Shown: positions 1-10,628 of the stretch, in pieces
Numbering within the stretch: the stretch's first letter is position 1
Layout: every line of letters starts with the position of its first letter
Assembly (NCBI GenBank): GCA_933207985.1
Contig: OW240913.1
Coordinates: 276,216,000 to 276,279,999 of the forward strand
DNA: 64,000 nt
DNA from: Pelobates cultripes
Taxonomy: Eukaryota; Chordata; Amphibia; Anura; Pelobatidae
Reading direction: 5' to 3'
Notes under the pieces: generated by a model
Told to the model about the DNA's origin: nothing
What the model saw: the letters and a program-made list of their open reading frames with translations, nothing else
Database searches by the model: none
Translations under genes and position numbers: made by a program

Positions 1-1360
1 CATCTGGTTGGAGAAGTGTCAGACAATCCTGGAAGGAACATGCTTTTACCATGCCAAGTGGTTAAGAAATCCCCCCCCATGTGCAGGTCTGCTGTTGCTG
101 AGGTGTCTAGGCACCTCCTCTGATCGTCATGTTGGAAGTGTGGAAAAAAAGGGGAAAGTACTCTGGATGTGAAAGCGTGGTCTTGTGGTATGATTGGCAT
201 GGCAAAATTAAGGAACCTGGTAGGGATTGTAGTTCTTTGTAGTTGTAAGTACTAAGCAGGAGGTAGTGATTGATTTAGTTGAGAATGTTCCCTATTTGTC
301 TTGTGGTAACTTGCGTGTATGGATGCCGACTCAAGTCATATGCCCAGTAATGTGATGATAGTGTCTGCGCCTTCTGTTTCTTATGGGGTACTGGGACGCC
401 CAAGTGGTCAACCAGACTAAGCTGCCATGAGGCTTCTAGTGAAAAATATGCTTTCTTTGAGCAACAAGAAGTCTTCTAGATAGTGTATGACTGTAATGCC
501 TCTGGATATGTTATCATAACCAGCACAGAGTATCTGTGAATATCGATAGTAGGTTAATCTGTAGCTCGAAAGTTGAGCAGGGAAAGGATTGCCCAATTTA
601 TACCATGTAAGTGCCAGTGTGTAGGGTAGATGGTAGCTGTTTACTGCGTTGATGATATTGGTCTTACTTAACCAAGCTTTAACCCATGCTTGAGTGATAT
701 CTAGAAAGGTAGATCAATGGTGTTGTATAGTAAGAAGGGAGTTGAGACTTGGGGTAGCGGAGGTGTGTGGTGCCAATAAGTCTATGGTTAGTCTTTGTTT
801 AAGGGAAGATTCCTTGTGACAATACCAATGTGTGTGTTTGGTGCCATGCTGTAAATGGTGGAGATTGGAAGACCACTCTGCAAATCTTGGCTATGAGTGT
901 GTTTTCAGCCAATGGTTTTGTTGTGCTGACTGTAAGTGAGGGCATGCTATATTCCTTGAAGGTGTGTTTATGATACCTGTATGGGAGCCCTTTGAAGCTC
1001 CAGAGCTTTAGTAAATCTACTACAAGTCTGGAAGGGTGATGAGTCAGTAGTGTTGAAAATGCATTGGTGTGTACAGATGGTGAGTACGTTATTTGTAAGT
1101 TGTATTGGGCCACATGGTTTGTCATGTGCCCTGAACCATTTGAACATATATGCAACAGTCTATATGCAATGCAACTACTCATACCAATTGTCTCTGGTAG
1201 TTCAGAGGTGCTGGTACCTGGAGCCTGAGAGTGCTCGTCCATTTGTTTGGGACAGAACCCCTTCTGTATGGGTACCTGCACAAATAAACATCTCTACATA
1301 TTCCAAATACCAACCCATCCAAGAGATGGTCAGTTCCCGATTTACCTGGAATCCCTGAAT
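1..1360 (-). pseudogene. Ngaro/DIRS-type reverse transcriptase remnant
   Basis: This is a decayed copy of the element at the other end of the window. Positions 1-485 align by eye to 63,277-63,763, and 1,152-1,356 align to about 63,764-63,993. The family is a tyrosine-recombinase retrotransposon whose RT/RNase H copies RNA into DNA. The catalytic YLDD seen in the other copy reads YLED here (around 485), and frames are broken throughout, so it cannot be active. About 665 extra bases (486-1,151) interrupt the alignment. The element enters the window already truncated. Confidence 0.75.
486..1151. other. Unidentified segment interrupting the RT remnant
   Basis: About 665 bp is present in this copy but absent from the homologous copy near 63.76 kb. 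No clear target-site duplication, inverted repeats or coding potential was seen. It could be an insertion or a local duplication, since it contains a short stretch resembling RT sequence found near 63.83 kb. Confidence 0.4.
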
Positions 1361-1399
1361 CTGACCATCACAGATACATCATCATACATATATATGCCT

Positions 1400-1900
1400 T
1401 GCTTCCCCAATGTGCTGGGATCATACGTGCAGGGTTAACATCTTGTGTGTCATAAGAATTGATTGTACCAGGTAACCGAGTTTCGGTTGGTGCTGGTTGT
1501 ACAGTAACGTGAGGCCCAGCCTTGTGAGGGCTGTGGTGACCAACTCGAGATTGCCAGTCTGTCATAAAATGTTTTGGCTCATGAGTTTATGAGTGAGGCT
1601 AGCATAGCCTGGGTGTCACCTGAGTTGATGTAGCTGGGCCTTCCCCTGCCTCCGTGTTGTCCGTTGATGTATGGAGGAGTTTGAATAACTCTGCTTTCCT
1701 TGCTGTAGCAGGGTAGGGGATTTGTCACCTCCTTAGGTCGGTGGTAATGTGTGGGATCGTCCAGGATCTGATTGCTGCAGGACTAGCAACATCTCCTCTG
1801 CTTGAAGGTGTATCAATTCTAGCTGGGGTGCTAGGAAGAGGTGATTCTTCACCATCTTTTGGAGAAATACTTAAATAACAATAAAGATGCAATTATTTGT
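1400..1900 (-). pseudogene. Possible gag-region remnant of the Ngaro-like element
   Basis: The segment lies immediately upstream (minus strand) of the RT remnant, where gag is expected in this order of elements. The minus-strand translation is interrupted but Ser/Pro/Thr- and charge-rich, as YR-retroelement gag N-termini often are. No diagnostic motif was found, so the assignment rests mainly on position. Confidence 0.3.
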
Positions 1901-1969
1901 ACCCAGGGTTCTTGTACTGGCTTGCTAGCTAAGCCGTAAGGCGAAACGATTAGGCTTGGTGGTTTTTGG

Positions 1970-2230
1970 TGACTGGTGAGGCCCTGCTAGTTGCCAAGTG
2001 GCTTGAGAGGCTCTATCTATGCTTGGCGCGAGGGGATTTTGTGTGGCCACCGAACGTTGTGGCAGGATGTTGGCCTCTCGGTGACAGTAACCAGAAAAAT
2101 AGGAAGGGGAGTGACAGGTGAGGCCCTCTCTATGATACAATGCGAGGCGGCTAGCTCACGAGTGGCCCGAGGGGTGTATGCCTCCGAGTGTGAGGCGGGG
2201 TGTTGGCCTCGCGGGACCACTAACCGAAGC
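1970..2230. repeat. Two-unit degenerate tandem repeat (~143 bp)
   Basis: Two units start near 1,970 and 2,113. Both open with GGTGAGGCCCT, share a CGAGGGG block in the middle and end with TGTTGGCCTC followed by a CACTAACC/AGTAACC-like tail. The unit is GC-richer than its surroundings. It may belong to the 5' non-coding region of the adjacent Ngaro-like element. Confidence 0.5.
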
Positions 2231-2780
2231 ATAATGCAGAGAAAAAAGGGGGTAATACCTATTGGGCCCTAGAACCCTAATTGCCAGTACACTATTACTA
2301 TTCCAGGGAAGGTAAGAGATGGATAACTACGTGAGCAGGTGTATGTACCTGGTAGTATGGTATTGAACCTGACAATCCATATAGGTTTTTTAGTAGTAAC
2401 TGTAACCTGAATGGATAAAACCGTATGGCATAAGGAAATATGACATAGACCAAGCTTATCTTAATACGTACAGTATATGTGAAAAGTAAAGTGCCATGAT
2501 GTGTAAATATTAAACATCGTAACCATACTGGTTAAATATGTATCAATCTTAACCCCTTAAGTGCCGTATGTACAAGTGAAAATGTGGTCTGTCCCCATCT
2601 TGTATGTTGTATGTCCCCTTGCTAGGGGAAAGTCTGTTGCGTGAGCAGCGTGCTGTGAAAAATGTATGTGAACTATATTACCAGTTACGTATATACAGAC
2701 GCGTCTGCTACTGTGTAATAATATATGTATTTATACCTGATGTTGATATAGTGCTTGCTATGTGAATTGTTGTATGTCTT
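2231..2780. other. AT-rich spacer, nothing recognised
   Basis: No coding potential, no convincing transposon ends and no RNA gene were seen. A sequence resembling TTAACCCCTTAAGTGCC at about 2,552 is a lone degenerate relative of the TTAACCCCTTAAGGAC MITE terminus. Confidence 0.4.
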
Positions 2781-3060
2781 ATTGAATGGTAGGGGTCAGT
2801 GAACATGGTGTTGCAAAATGCAAGTGCACTGGAGATCTGCCGAGTGCCCTATAGGTGGCAGTGTAGTTGGATACTGATTGGTATGTGAAATGTTGTTTGT
2901 CTGTTGACCTATAGGTGTAAGTGTTTTGGTGTTTGTAAAACCCCATGAAAATTGTCAATGTACTTGACAGACCTGTAGGTGGCAGTGTTGATAGAACCAC
3001 TGTTGGTCTTGATGTGAAATGTAAATTATTGTGAATTAAACCTGAATTTGAGCCCGTGCT
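2780..3060. repeat. Degenerate copies related to the downstream 96-bp array
   Basis: Three irregularly spaced copies of the motif CCTATAGGTGGCAGTG or CCTGTAGGTGGCAGTG (about 2,851, 2,908 and 2,969) resemble the core of the downstream 96-bp repeat. Flanking bases are diverged. The motif also resembles the vertebrate CTCF core; see findings. Confidence 0.5.
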
Positions 3061-3089
3061 GGAGTTTCATTTATGGTTTATGGTTATGT

Positions 3090-3169
3090 TTAACCCCGTA
3101 AGGACCAAACTTCTGGAATAAAAGGGAATCATGACACGTCACACATGTCTTGTGTCCTTAAGGGGTTAA
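3090..3169. mobile_element. 80-bp TTAA palindromic MITE, copy 1
   Basis: The element runs from TTAACCCCGTAAGGACC to CCTTAAGGGGTTAA, so it is nearly all terminal inverted repeat with TTAA at both ends. TTAA targets are typical of piggyBac-like (also Kolobok) transposases, which must act in trans because there is no coding capacity. A close copy lies at 3,283-3,362 and an inverted one at 58,670-58,747. Confidence 0.85.
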
Positions 3170-3282
3170 AACAATCTTATGTGTAATTTATATTGGCTGG
3201 TAAATTGTATATGACATGTGAAAACAGTTTTGCTGTTGACCAGTAGGGGTCATAAATGCTGATTGTATGGTAAAAATACCCT

Positions 3283-3362
3283 TTAACCCCTTAAGGACCA
3301 AACTTCTGGAATAAAAGGGAATCATGATATGTCACACATGTCATGTGTCCCTAAGGGGTTAA
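3283..3362. mobile_element. 80-bp TTAA palindromic MITE, copy 2
   Basis: Same 80-bp element as at 3,090-3,169 in the same orientation, with only a few differences. TTAA lies at 3,283-3,286 and 3,359-3,362. Two copies 113 bp apart suggest either independent insertions or duplication of the surrounding segment, which also carries the GTAGGGGTCA motif. Confidence 0.85.
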
Positions 3363-3424
3363 TCCTACCGTATGACAGATAGGAGTCAGTATAAAAGCGA
3401 AAATGCTGTAGTTAGTTTGTTTGC

Positions 3425-4250
3425 TTATGAAGTGAAATAAAGTCTGAGAAGACTGTAGTATACCGATTGACCGGTAGGGGTCAGCATATAGGCGAAAATG
3501 CCGTGGTTCGTTGGTTTGTACATGAAATGCAATAATGTCTGAGAAGCCTGTAGTACACTGAATGACCGGTAGGTGTAAGTGTGTAGGTAAAAATGCAGAT
3601 GTTTTTTTGTTTTGTACACGAAAAGCAATAATGTCTAAGAAGCCTGTAGTACACCGAATGACTGATAGGGGTCAGTATGTAGGTGAAAAATGCAGTGGTT
3701 TGTTGGTTTGTACATAAAATGCAATAATTTCTGAGAAGCCTGTAGTACACCGAATGACTGATAGGGGTCAGTGTGTAGGTGAAAAATTAAGTGGTTTGTT
3801 GGTTTGTACCTGAAATGCAATAATGTCAGAGAAGCCTGTAGTACACAGAATGACCGGTAGGGGTCAGTGTGTAGGCGCAAATGCAGTGGTTCGTTGATTT
3901 GTACATGAAATGCGATAATGTCTAAGAAGCCTGTAGTCCACCGAAAGACCAGTAGGGGTCAGTGTGTAGGTGTAAATGCAGTGGTTTATTGGTTTGTACA
4001 TGAAAATGCAAACAACGCCTAAGAAGCCTGTAGTACACCGAATGACCAATAGGGGTCAGTGTGTAGGTGAAAAATGCGGTGGTTCGTTGGTTTGTACATG
4101 AAATGCAATAATGTCTGAGAAGCCTGTAGTACACCGAATGACCGGTAGGGGTCAGTGTGTAGGCAAAGATGCAGTGGTTCGTTGGTTTGTACATGAAATG
4201 CGATAATGTCTAAGAAGTCTGTAGTACACCCAAAGACCAGTAGGGGGTTT
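3425..4250. repeat. Nine-copy ~96-bp tandem array
   Basis: The core GACCGGTAGGGGTCAGTGTG recurs at about 3,470, 3,564, 3,660, 3,756, 3,852, 3,946, 4,044, 4,140 and 4,234, a spacing of 94-98 bp. Each unit also carries AAGCCTGTAGTACACCGAATGA upstream and a GTTCGTTGGTTTGTACATGAA block downstream. Open frames through it are repeat artefacts. It probably sits in the 5' region of the Ngaro-like element whose RT lies at 1-1,360, but that link is inferred from position. Confidence 0.9.
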
Positions 4251-4640
4251 AAACGAATGATATGCATGAACATGCAATGGTTTTAGAACAGACTTAGACA
4301 AAATGCAGCAGTAAAGTGAGGACCTGACCCTTGCATGGTGCCGTGGGACTGATGCCTGGCGTAATGGGTAGGTCAACTTACGGTTTGTGAGTCACTTGGA
4401 CACCATCCACAGAGATAGAATGAAGAAAGAAGGTGGTAGGCCGGAAAAGCCTGTGGCTGGATTCCTGACACAGCTCAGCTTAGAAAACCTCATGGAGTAA
4501 TCAGGTAAAATGGTGTCTGGATGACCCGGAAGTGGAAATCATTCTGATGCTGACCTCAAGCGATATGAGTCAGGTAAGGGGTGTCCCTTATATAGGGGAG
4601 TGAATTAATTTAAGCCCCTCCCACAAATACAGGCAAAACT
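4251..4640. other. Possible terminal region of a retroelement; unresolved
   Basis: Follows the tandem array. It contains a TATATAGGGG-like box near 4,592 and a CCCCTCCCAC run, as in a promoter or LTR-like end, but no matching second terminus was found. No coding potential. Confidence 0.25.
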
Positions 4641-4642
4641 GC

Positions 4643-4695
4643 CTTAATACATATATATATATATATTTTTTTTATTTTTTATTTTTTATTGGGGT
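4643..4695. repeat. (AT)n and T-rich low-complexity tract
   Basis: About ten AT dinucleotides followed by TTTTTTATT runs. It immediately precedes the 18S-derived segment; read on the minus strand it could be a poly(A)-like tail, but the register is too degenerate to say. Confidence 0.85.
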
Positions 4696-4772
4696 AGCCC
4701 TCAAAATATTGGGACATATAAAAAAAGACAACTCTGTTCCACAGAGTAGTTGTTGACATTATAGTTGCTCAG

Positions 4773-5105
4773 GCACTTTAACTCTAGAGAACCTCGGGCC
4801 AATCGCACATCCCCGTGACAGCGACTTTGCATTTGGATGTCATCCATATCAACTTTCGATGCCAGTTTCTGCGCCTACCATGGTGACCACAGGTAACTGG
4901 AAATCAGGGTTCCATTCCGTACAGGGACCCTGAGAAACAGCTACCACATGCAAGGAAGGCAGCAGGCATGCAAATGACCCACTCCCAACGCGGGAAGGTA
5001 GTGACGACAAATAACAATACAGGACTCTTTAAATCATTTAACTCTTAATGAGTCCACTTGAAATCATTTAACTCTGATCAATTGGAGGGAAGTCTGGTGC
5101 AGAGC
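4773..5105 (+). pseudogene. 18S rRNA-derived fragment A (roughly nt 230-600 of 18S)
   Basis: Highly conserved small-subunit rRNA words appear in order: TAACTCTAGAGAACCTCGGG, ATCAACTTTCGATG, CCTACCATGGTGACCAC, AATCAGGGTTC, GAGAAACAGCTACCACAT, AAGGAAGGCAGCAGGC, AATAACAATACAGGACTCTT, AATGAGTCCACTTGAAATC and AAGTCTGGTGC. The copy differs from a functional gene at many sites. Near 5,028-5,085 a short AAATCATTTAACTCT duplication replaces the usual sequence. It is a fragment and cannot make a ribosome component. rDNA coordinates are approximate and from memory of the conserved gene. Confidence 0.92.
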
Positions 5106-5518
5106 CACTGACCCGTGCATGCTGCAGCTGAAACTCCACTATCACCTGCTGCTGCTCGCACAGTCTCATGAGGCGAAGTTATGCTGCAGCGCAGACAGGC
5201 GAGCAGCAGCAGGGTGACAACGCCAAAAGCATGCACAGCCGCTACAGTGAATGTCACATTCTGTTCCAAGTTGCGGACAGTCTGGTGATGGCTTCTGGTA
5301 TCCAGTACTCTTTTTACTGAAGCTGCATCAGGGTCCTGGCATGTGGCTGCACAAACGCTGGTACTCAACACCAGGGGGCGTTCGGTTACACTGCACCAAA
5401 CCCTGCTAATCCATTCCACATTGTGACTCCTAACTTAAACATCATGCATACTGGGTCCCGGTTGTCCGACCGCCGCCCAGACAGTGTCTGGGTCCTGGTC
5501 ACCAGACTGCCCACCTGA
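5106..5518. other. Segment between the two 18S-derived pieces
   Basis: No 18S similarity was seen. The segment is moderately GC-rich with CTGCTGCTG/CAGCAGCAG repeats and a CCCAGACAGTGTCTGGG palindrome near 5,476. Its origin is unknown; it may be host DNA or part of a composite repeat. Confidence 0.35.
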
Positions 5519-5659
5519 TTGTGAAACTACGAATGGATCGTTAAATCTGGTACGAAATCTGGCTCAACTCTATTATGGATCCTTTGATCGCTACATGTAT
5601 TACTTGGATAACTGGTAATTCTCGAGCTAATACATGCCGACGAGCGCTAGGGGATGGCC
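5519..5659 (+). pseudogene. 18S rRNA-derived fragment B (roughly nt 75-220 of 18S)
   Basis: The words GTGAAACTACGAATGG, TTATGGATCCTTTGATCGCT, TTACTTGGATAACTGGTAAT and GAGCTAATACATGCCGACGA match the 5' part of 18S rRNA in order and on the + strand. In 18S this part lies upstream of fragment A, but here it lies 0.4 kb downstream. About 23 bp (near 5,548-5,571) interrupt the match and resemble the terminus of the repeat at 6,176-6,216 (GGTACGAA ... GCTCAACTCTATTA). Confidence 0.92.
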
Positions 5660-6216
5660 GCTCCGCTTTTGCACCCTGCTCCCTCTTATGCTGTGCTGGT
5701 GCCTCTGTGTGACCAGCGCCTCTTCCTCCAAACTGCACACATCACTCGCATGACCTTTATTACATGTGGGGTCTATGACTCATCATCCTCCAAATCATCT
5801 TCCACCCACTCCTCAACCCTGCCCTCCTTGCCGGTATGCACACTGCAGAAAGCCACAGCAATTGGCACCTGTGTTTTTCCAGCATGTAAAGTCTGCAAAG
5901 GACATATTGAAATTGTTTCAGAATTGTATGCAGCGCTATGCGACTCCAGCTTATATATAGAGGCTGGGTCACATGCTGCATTGGCCAATCACAGCTATGC
6001 CTTTAGTAGGCATGACTGTGATGGCTTCTAAGGGCACACGAGTCAAACGCTTGTTGATTGGCTGCCCTGCAGCCTTTGAAAACGCGCCATTAAATCGCTG
6101 AACACCAAACTCCAACCCGAACATACATTGATATGTCCATGTTTGGATCCGGGGCCCAAAAAACCTAATGTTCGGTACGAACCCGAACTTTACAGTTCGG
6201 GTTCGCTCAACTCTAT
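5660..6216 (-). mobile_element. Frog-type interspersed repeat with CTCAACTCTATTA terminus
   Basis: Read on the minus strand it begins TAATAGAGTTGAGCGAACCC, followed by a hairpin (GAACCCGAACT ... AGTTCGGGTTC, 6,183-6,207), and contains a TATATATAAGC box near 5,950. I believe this layout is widespread in frogs but cannot assign a superfamily. Open frames inside are not protein-like. The element abuts the 18S fragment, and its terminus-like sequence occurs inside fragment B, suggesting the two parts travelled together. Confidence 0.5.
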
Positions 6217-9200
6217 TAGTAACGATTGACTGACTGTAAGCTAATCCACTATAGTTCAACAATAAGTAGATTGCAAAGTTGTATAATAACATTAAGCTAG
6301 TCCAGTTAATTGCATAGATCCAGCTATTAAAATTCAGTCAGTCAGTGTGACAGAGCTTCCATACTCCAGCTGAGTACCATCACTTAGTCTGCTTCTTAGT
6401 TGCTTTCAGGGATCCTGGTAAACTTCAGTCCCAGTCACCGAAGCTTGACTGGGCTAGCTGAGAACTTCCTCTACCCTGGACCAGGTTGCAACACTCTCCT
6501 TTCAAGAAGGTGTCACCCTCTGCCTTTTCAGGTCCTGACCCAGGTAGGTATCCACACCTCTGCCTGCACTGAGATCAGCAACTGTCTTTAAAAAGGCCCT
6601 TGTGGCTCTCAGGCCTAATTATTTTTAACTTGTTCCATGATCAAGGAACTAAGCAACCGGTTAATAGGTCGTAAGACTCTGTTACTGGGATACCCAAATA
6701 ACAAAAAAAACAGGACATGCAGTTCCAGATGGAACTATCCCACACAGCTTTAATTTTACTCAGGACAAGTCCATATGCACATTACATTAAACTTACTGAC
6801 AACCTCAATCTAATACGAATAATCAAATCATATTGGGAAACATAAAGAAACGTATATTTACACATTAACAAATTTTATAAAGGTGTGGGGAAGACAATAA
6901 CTAACAAGAACTATATGCCCTGCCTGCAGAATTTATAAAAATGTATCAATGAAAACTATTTGAAAAGAAGAATATGCAAATTTGAATTCTTTTCTATCTT
7001 GGAATATAGCTTTTTTTTTTTAAATCCTTACAACCAGCAGTTGGTGCTGTAAAAGCTCCACAGTCAAATTCACCTGGGTGGTTGAAAGCAACAGCAGAAC
7101 AGCAGAGCACACAAAACATTTAATTATAAACAATTATATACACACTGCACCTATAATGACACAGGGGGACTAAAACATAAGAATAATCTAGGGGCCTACA
7201 TAAAATATCCATCTTCTGCCCCCAGTGATGGTGACTACTGTCACACTCAGGTTCTTCAAGTCAGGCACTCAAGGTCAGAAATACCTGTTGACATGAAAAA
7301 AATGATGGTAAAAAAGTCTGGTGGTAGCATTTAGCTGTCAGCTGCAAAAAGAGTCAAAACTATGAATAAGTAAAATAAAACATAAATAAAATTTCCCAAA
7401 AACCCAAGCTAATATGATAAAGGACCCATGGAGCCCTCAACATCATCCACACAATCACATTGGAGTATTAATTAACATTTCTAAGCAGGAAGTGGGTGTG
7501 AATACTGTCAACTCTAACCTCCCATGAAAAAGTAGCAGTATAAAGTGTGACAATCCATGGGACTGGTTTTGTATCCTACATGTATTTATAAATTGTCATT
7601 TAGTATTGATACAATGGGAAAAAAGTGACATTTAGAAAAAATAACTTTCATAGTTTTGATTATTATAATCTGTACACAATTAATGCAGCCAATACCCCAA
7701 AAATTTGTGATTTTGGGCAGTTACATGTGATGTATTACTGAATAAATGCATCCCTGATTAATAGGTGTTGTTCTCTGACTAGTTTCGGTATTGGGGAAGG
7801 TTTCGGTATTGGGGAAGACCACTTGTATCTACCCTGTGCTGCAGCCTTCATATTGCTTGGATTATACATAGTGACCAGGTAGATCTCTCCATGCAGAGAC
7901 CTTAGTCTGATTACACTAGTAGATAAAGTCCAGGGTTACTTAGTTGGCCTTTCAAGATCACTCTGCTAACATGTAATTTTCACATGGTAAACCATTAAAG
8001 GATATTGGGGAACTTCTATGCAACAATTCCATGAAAGCATGATAAAGCTGCCACCAATAGCCTATTTACTTACAGAATCAGAGCTATATCCAGAACCTTT
8101 TTGGAGTTAGTGAAACATTAGTACTAGATATTTTCTTTAGGCAGAACTAATCCCATGCACTAAATGAATAATTCTAATATTAAAACACATTTATGGACAC
8201 CAAAATACCCAAAATGTCACTGGCAATGTTGAATTCTAGCAGAGAGTTGAACATGTGAACAATGTAAAAATTTTAGATGAAAGATCTCTAGTTTGCATAA
8301 TGTATTTGTGTTTAATTGCTTATTTATGCTGACCAGCTGTTGTAAAGTACATGCTCATTTTGTACAATATTCACATAGCATCACAAGCAAAATATTCTGC
8401 CAAAAATGAGTGATGCTTCAATATTTTGTAACTGTTTTTTTAGACACTTATTGTATTATCCAATGGTAAATTTGAGGTAAACATATCTCAAACCAAAGTG
8501 GAGCGCTAAAAAAAACTTTTTAAGAATTCAATCATCCTTATACATAGGGAGTATGAGTAGTATTAAAATCCAAAAGAGAAAAAATGGAAACAAATGATTG
8601 TGTAATATTACTTCAGAATGCTGTATTATCAAAGAATTGCTAAAACCATCCAACTCACATTTTTAAGAGCCCTCGATATTGGCTCTATTGGAGGTACAAA
8701 TCCCTTTTCTTTATATATCAACAATATTTTAGAATAAAAAATGGAGAAGGAAACCATATTGTGCATTATTTTGTTTCCATCTCTATTTTTTTCTTCTGTA
8801 GAATAATGTTAAGGAAGAAATATTGGGGGTGAGGGTGGAGGAGGGTTTAAAATCTTTTGACAATCTTTGTTAAGATTTTCCGATATAGCACATGTAGGTG
8901 AGAGAAGTACAATGAGAAATGGGAGGACAATAGATGCAAACAGGAATGTTGTATACAGTTTAGTCATGTATTTCATTTACTATCTATAATTCACAATATG
9001 TGGAGGCAGAGTTAGCATGTGGAATTGTTCATGTACCTCCAAGTGTATCACACAAGCTAAATACACACCAAGACCTGAAATCTGAATATTAAAGATATAT
9101 TTATAGCCCTATATGTTGGTGATGATTTTAAGAATTTTAAAAGAGAGATAGAGGGAGCTTGAGGTAAAGAGAAGAAGAAAGTGTGGTTATGTAGTTCGAA

Positions 9201-10614
9201 AAAAAGAAACATAGGAGTGAGAGTACTAAGGAGTGTGTGAGGGTCCTGATTAATCACTTGGTCAATTTGCTCAATATCATTGTGGGTTGACAAAAGATAT
9301 ATTCTTCCAGCCAGGGGTACCACAAGTTAGTATGTTTGTCCATTTTATTTTGTAATGAGGCAATCATACCCTGATCATACCCTGATTTCTTCCTCTCTGG
9401 AGTACCATACTTTAAAAGAAGGGATATCTGGTGATTTCCACAAGATTCAAATGAAACATATAGCTGCATTTAAAAAAAATGGTAAAGAATACATTTCTTG
9501 CATTTCAAAACTGGCATGGGGGATATGCAGGAGTACATTCTTGTAACTGGAGGAATACCACATTTTAAGCAAGATTCTCTTTGATCGCCTTTCAAAATAG
9601 GGAAGAGGTCAACCAGATGAGGTTTCTCTGAGTTTAGGGAAGTTGGTCATTCTTTTCATTCTTGCACAAACTGAATGAGGCTTATGCAGCAAGGGTCTCC
9701 TTGGTAGATGAAGGGAGTGTGAGAGTGATAACCTTGCTATTCATAGTTTTACGTTTAAGGCTTAAGGTTTATATTAATATGAATTCACAAAATTATAGCA
9801 ATGTGATTTGTTAAACTCCTACTATATTTGTCTCACATTAATTGCTGTAATATTAATCAGCCCAAATGTATAACCAAAACCAAACCAAAATAGCAGCTGC
9901 CAACGAGAAGTGGGAGTTTGAGTGCAAGGTGAGTTTTTGTTTGCATTTATTTATACATTTAGGTACTTAATTAATCTTGTATTTGTTTAATATGTTTCTG
10001 CGTTATTACATTATTACACTAGCAATCATTTTATTAGAAACTGTAAATTGATTATCACATATAGTTGTCTATGATTAGGTTGCAATAATATAATCTCTAG
10101 AAAATGAAACATTTTTAAACATTAGCTAGCAGCATATTTTAGAGAGACTACCTAGGGCTCTTTTCTAACAACTCAATCAAGAAGAAAATCCTGTATTTTT
10201 AAAAAATATTATACCACACATCTGTGCTGCATTTGTAGTGGCTTGTGGCTATTGTTCTAATAGATTCCTTAAAGAAAAACTTATTGATGGTAACATCAAT
10301 CAAAAGCTGTAGCAAGCAAACCTTGTGTTATGTTTGCCTAAATGTTACAATTTCCACTATTTCAAATACCTCTATAATTGCAAAGAAAGGGATGTGTTTG
10401 CATTTTTAAACAAAGATACAACTCAAAAAAACTGCTTCGGGCATCCACAAAATATTTCCTGTATGTTAATACTTAGATGAAATATTTTCTACATAGACCA
10501 TGATTGAATGTTCCTGAAGAAAAAAAAAAATATATGGATTAAGAAAATAATGCCACTTGCAGCTATGTCAAACTGGCTTAATTTAGATGTTTTCCTGTCG
10601 TGCACGAACTAGTG
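6217..10614. other. AT-rich unique-looking DNA without recognised genes
   Basis: About 4.4 kb with no convincing coding exon, RNA gene or transposon ends. Minor items: an 18-19 bp direct duplication GTTTCGGTATTGGGGAA near 7,783-7,818, a short CATACCCTGAT duplication near 9,364-9,384, and homopolymer A/T runs. It could be intronic or intergenic; the sequence alone cannot say. Confidence 0.45.
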
Positions 10615-10628
10615 CTTTATGTGATTAT

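Noticed and set aside
3425..4250. CRISPR-like array
   Set aside because: The 96-bp units are repeated whole, without short repeats separating unique spacers, and the setting is a vertebrate genome.
5654..6031. 125-codon open frame that might be a host protein
   Set aside because: It lies within a dispersed repeat, overlaps several equally long frames on the other strand, and shows no domain.
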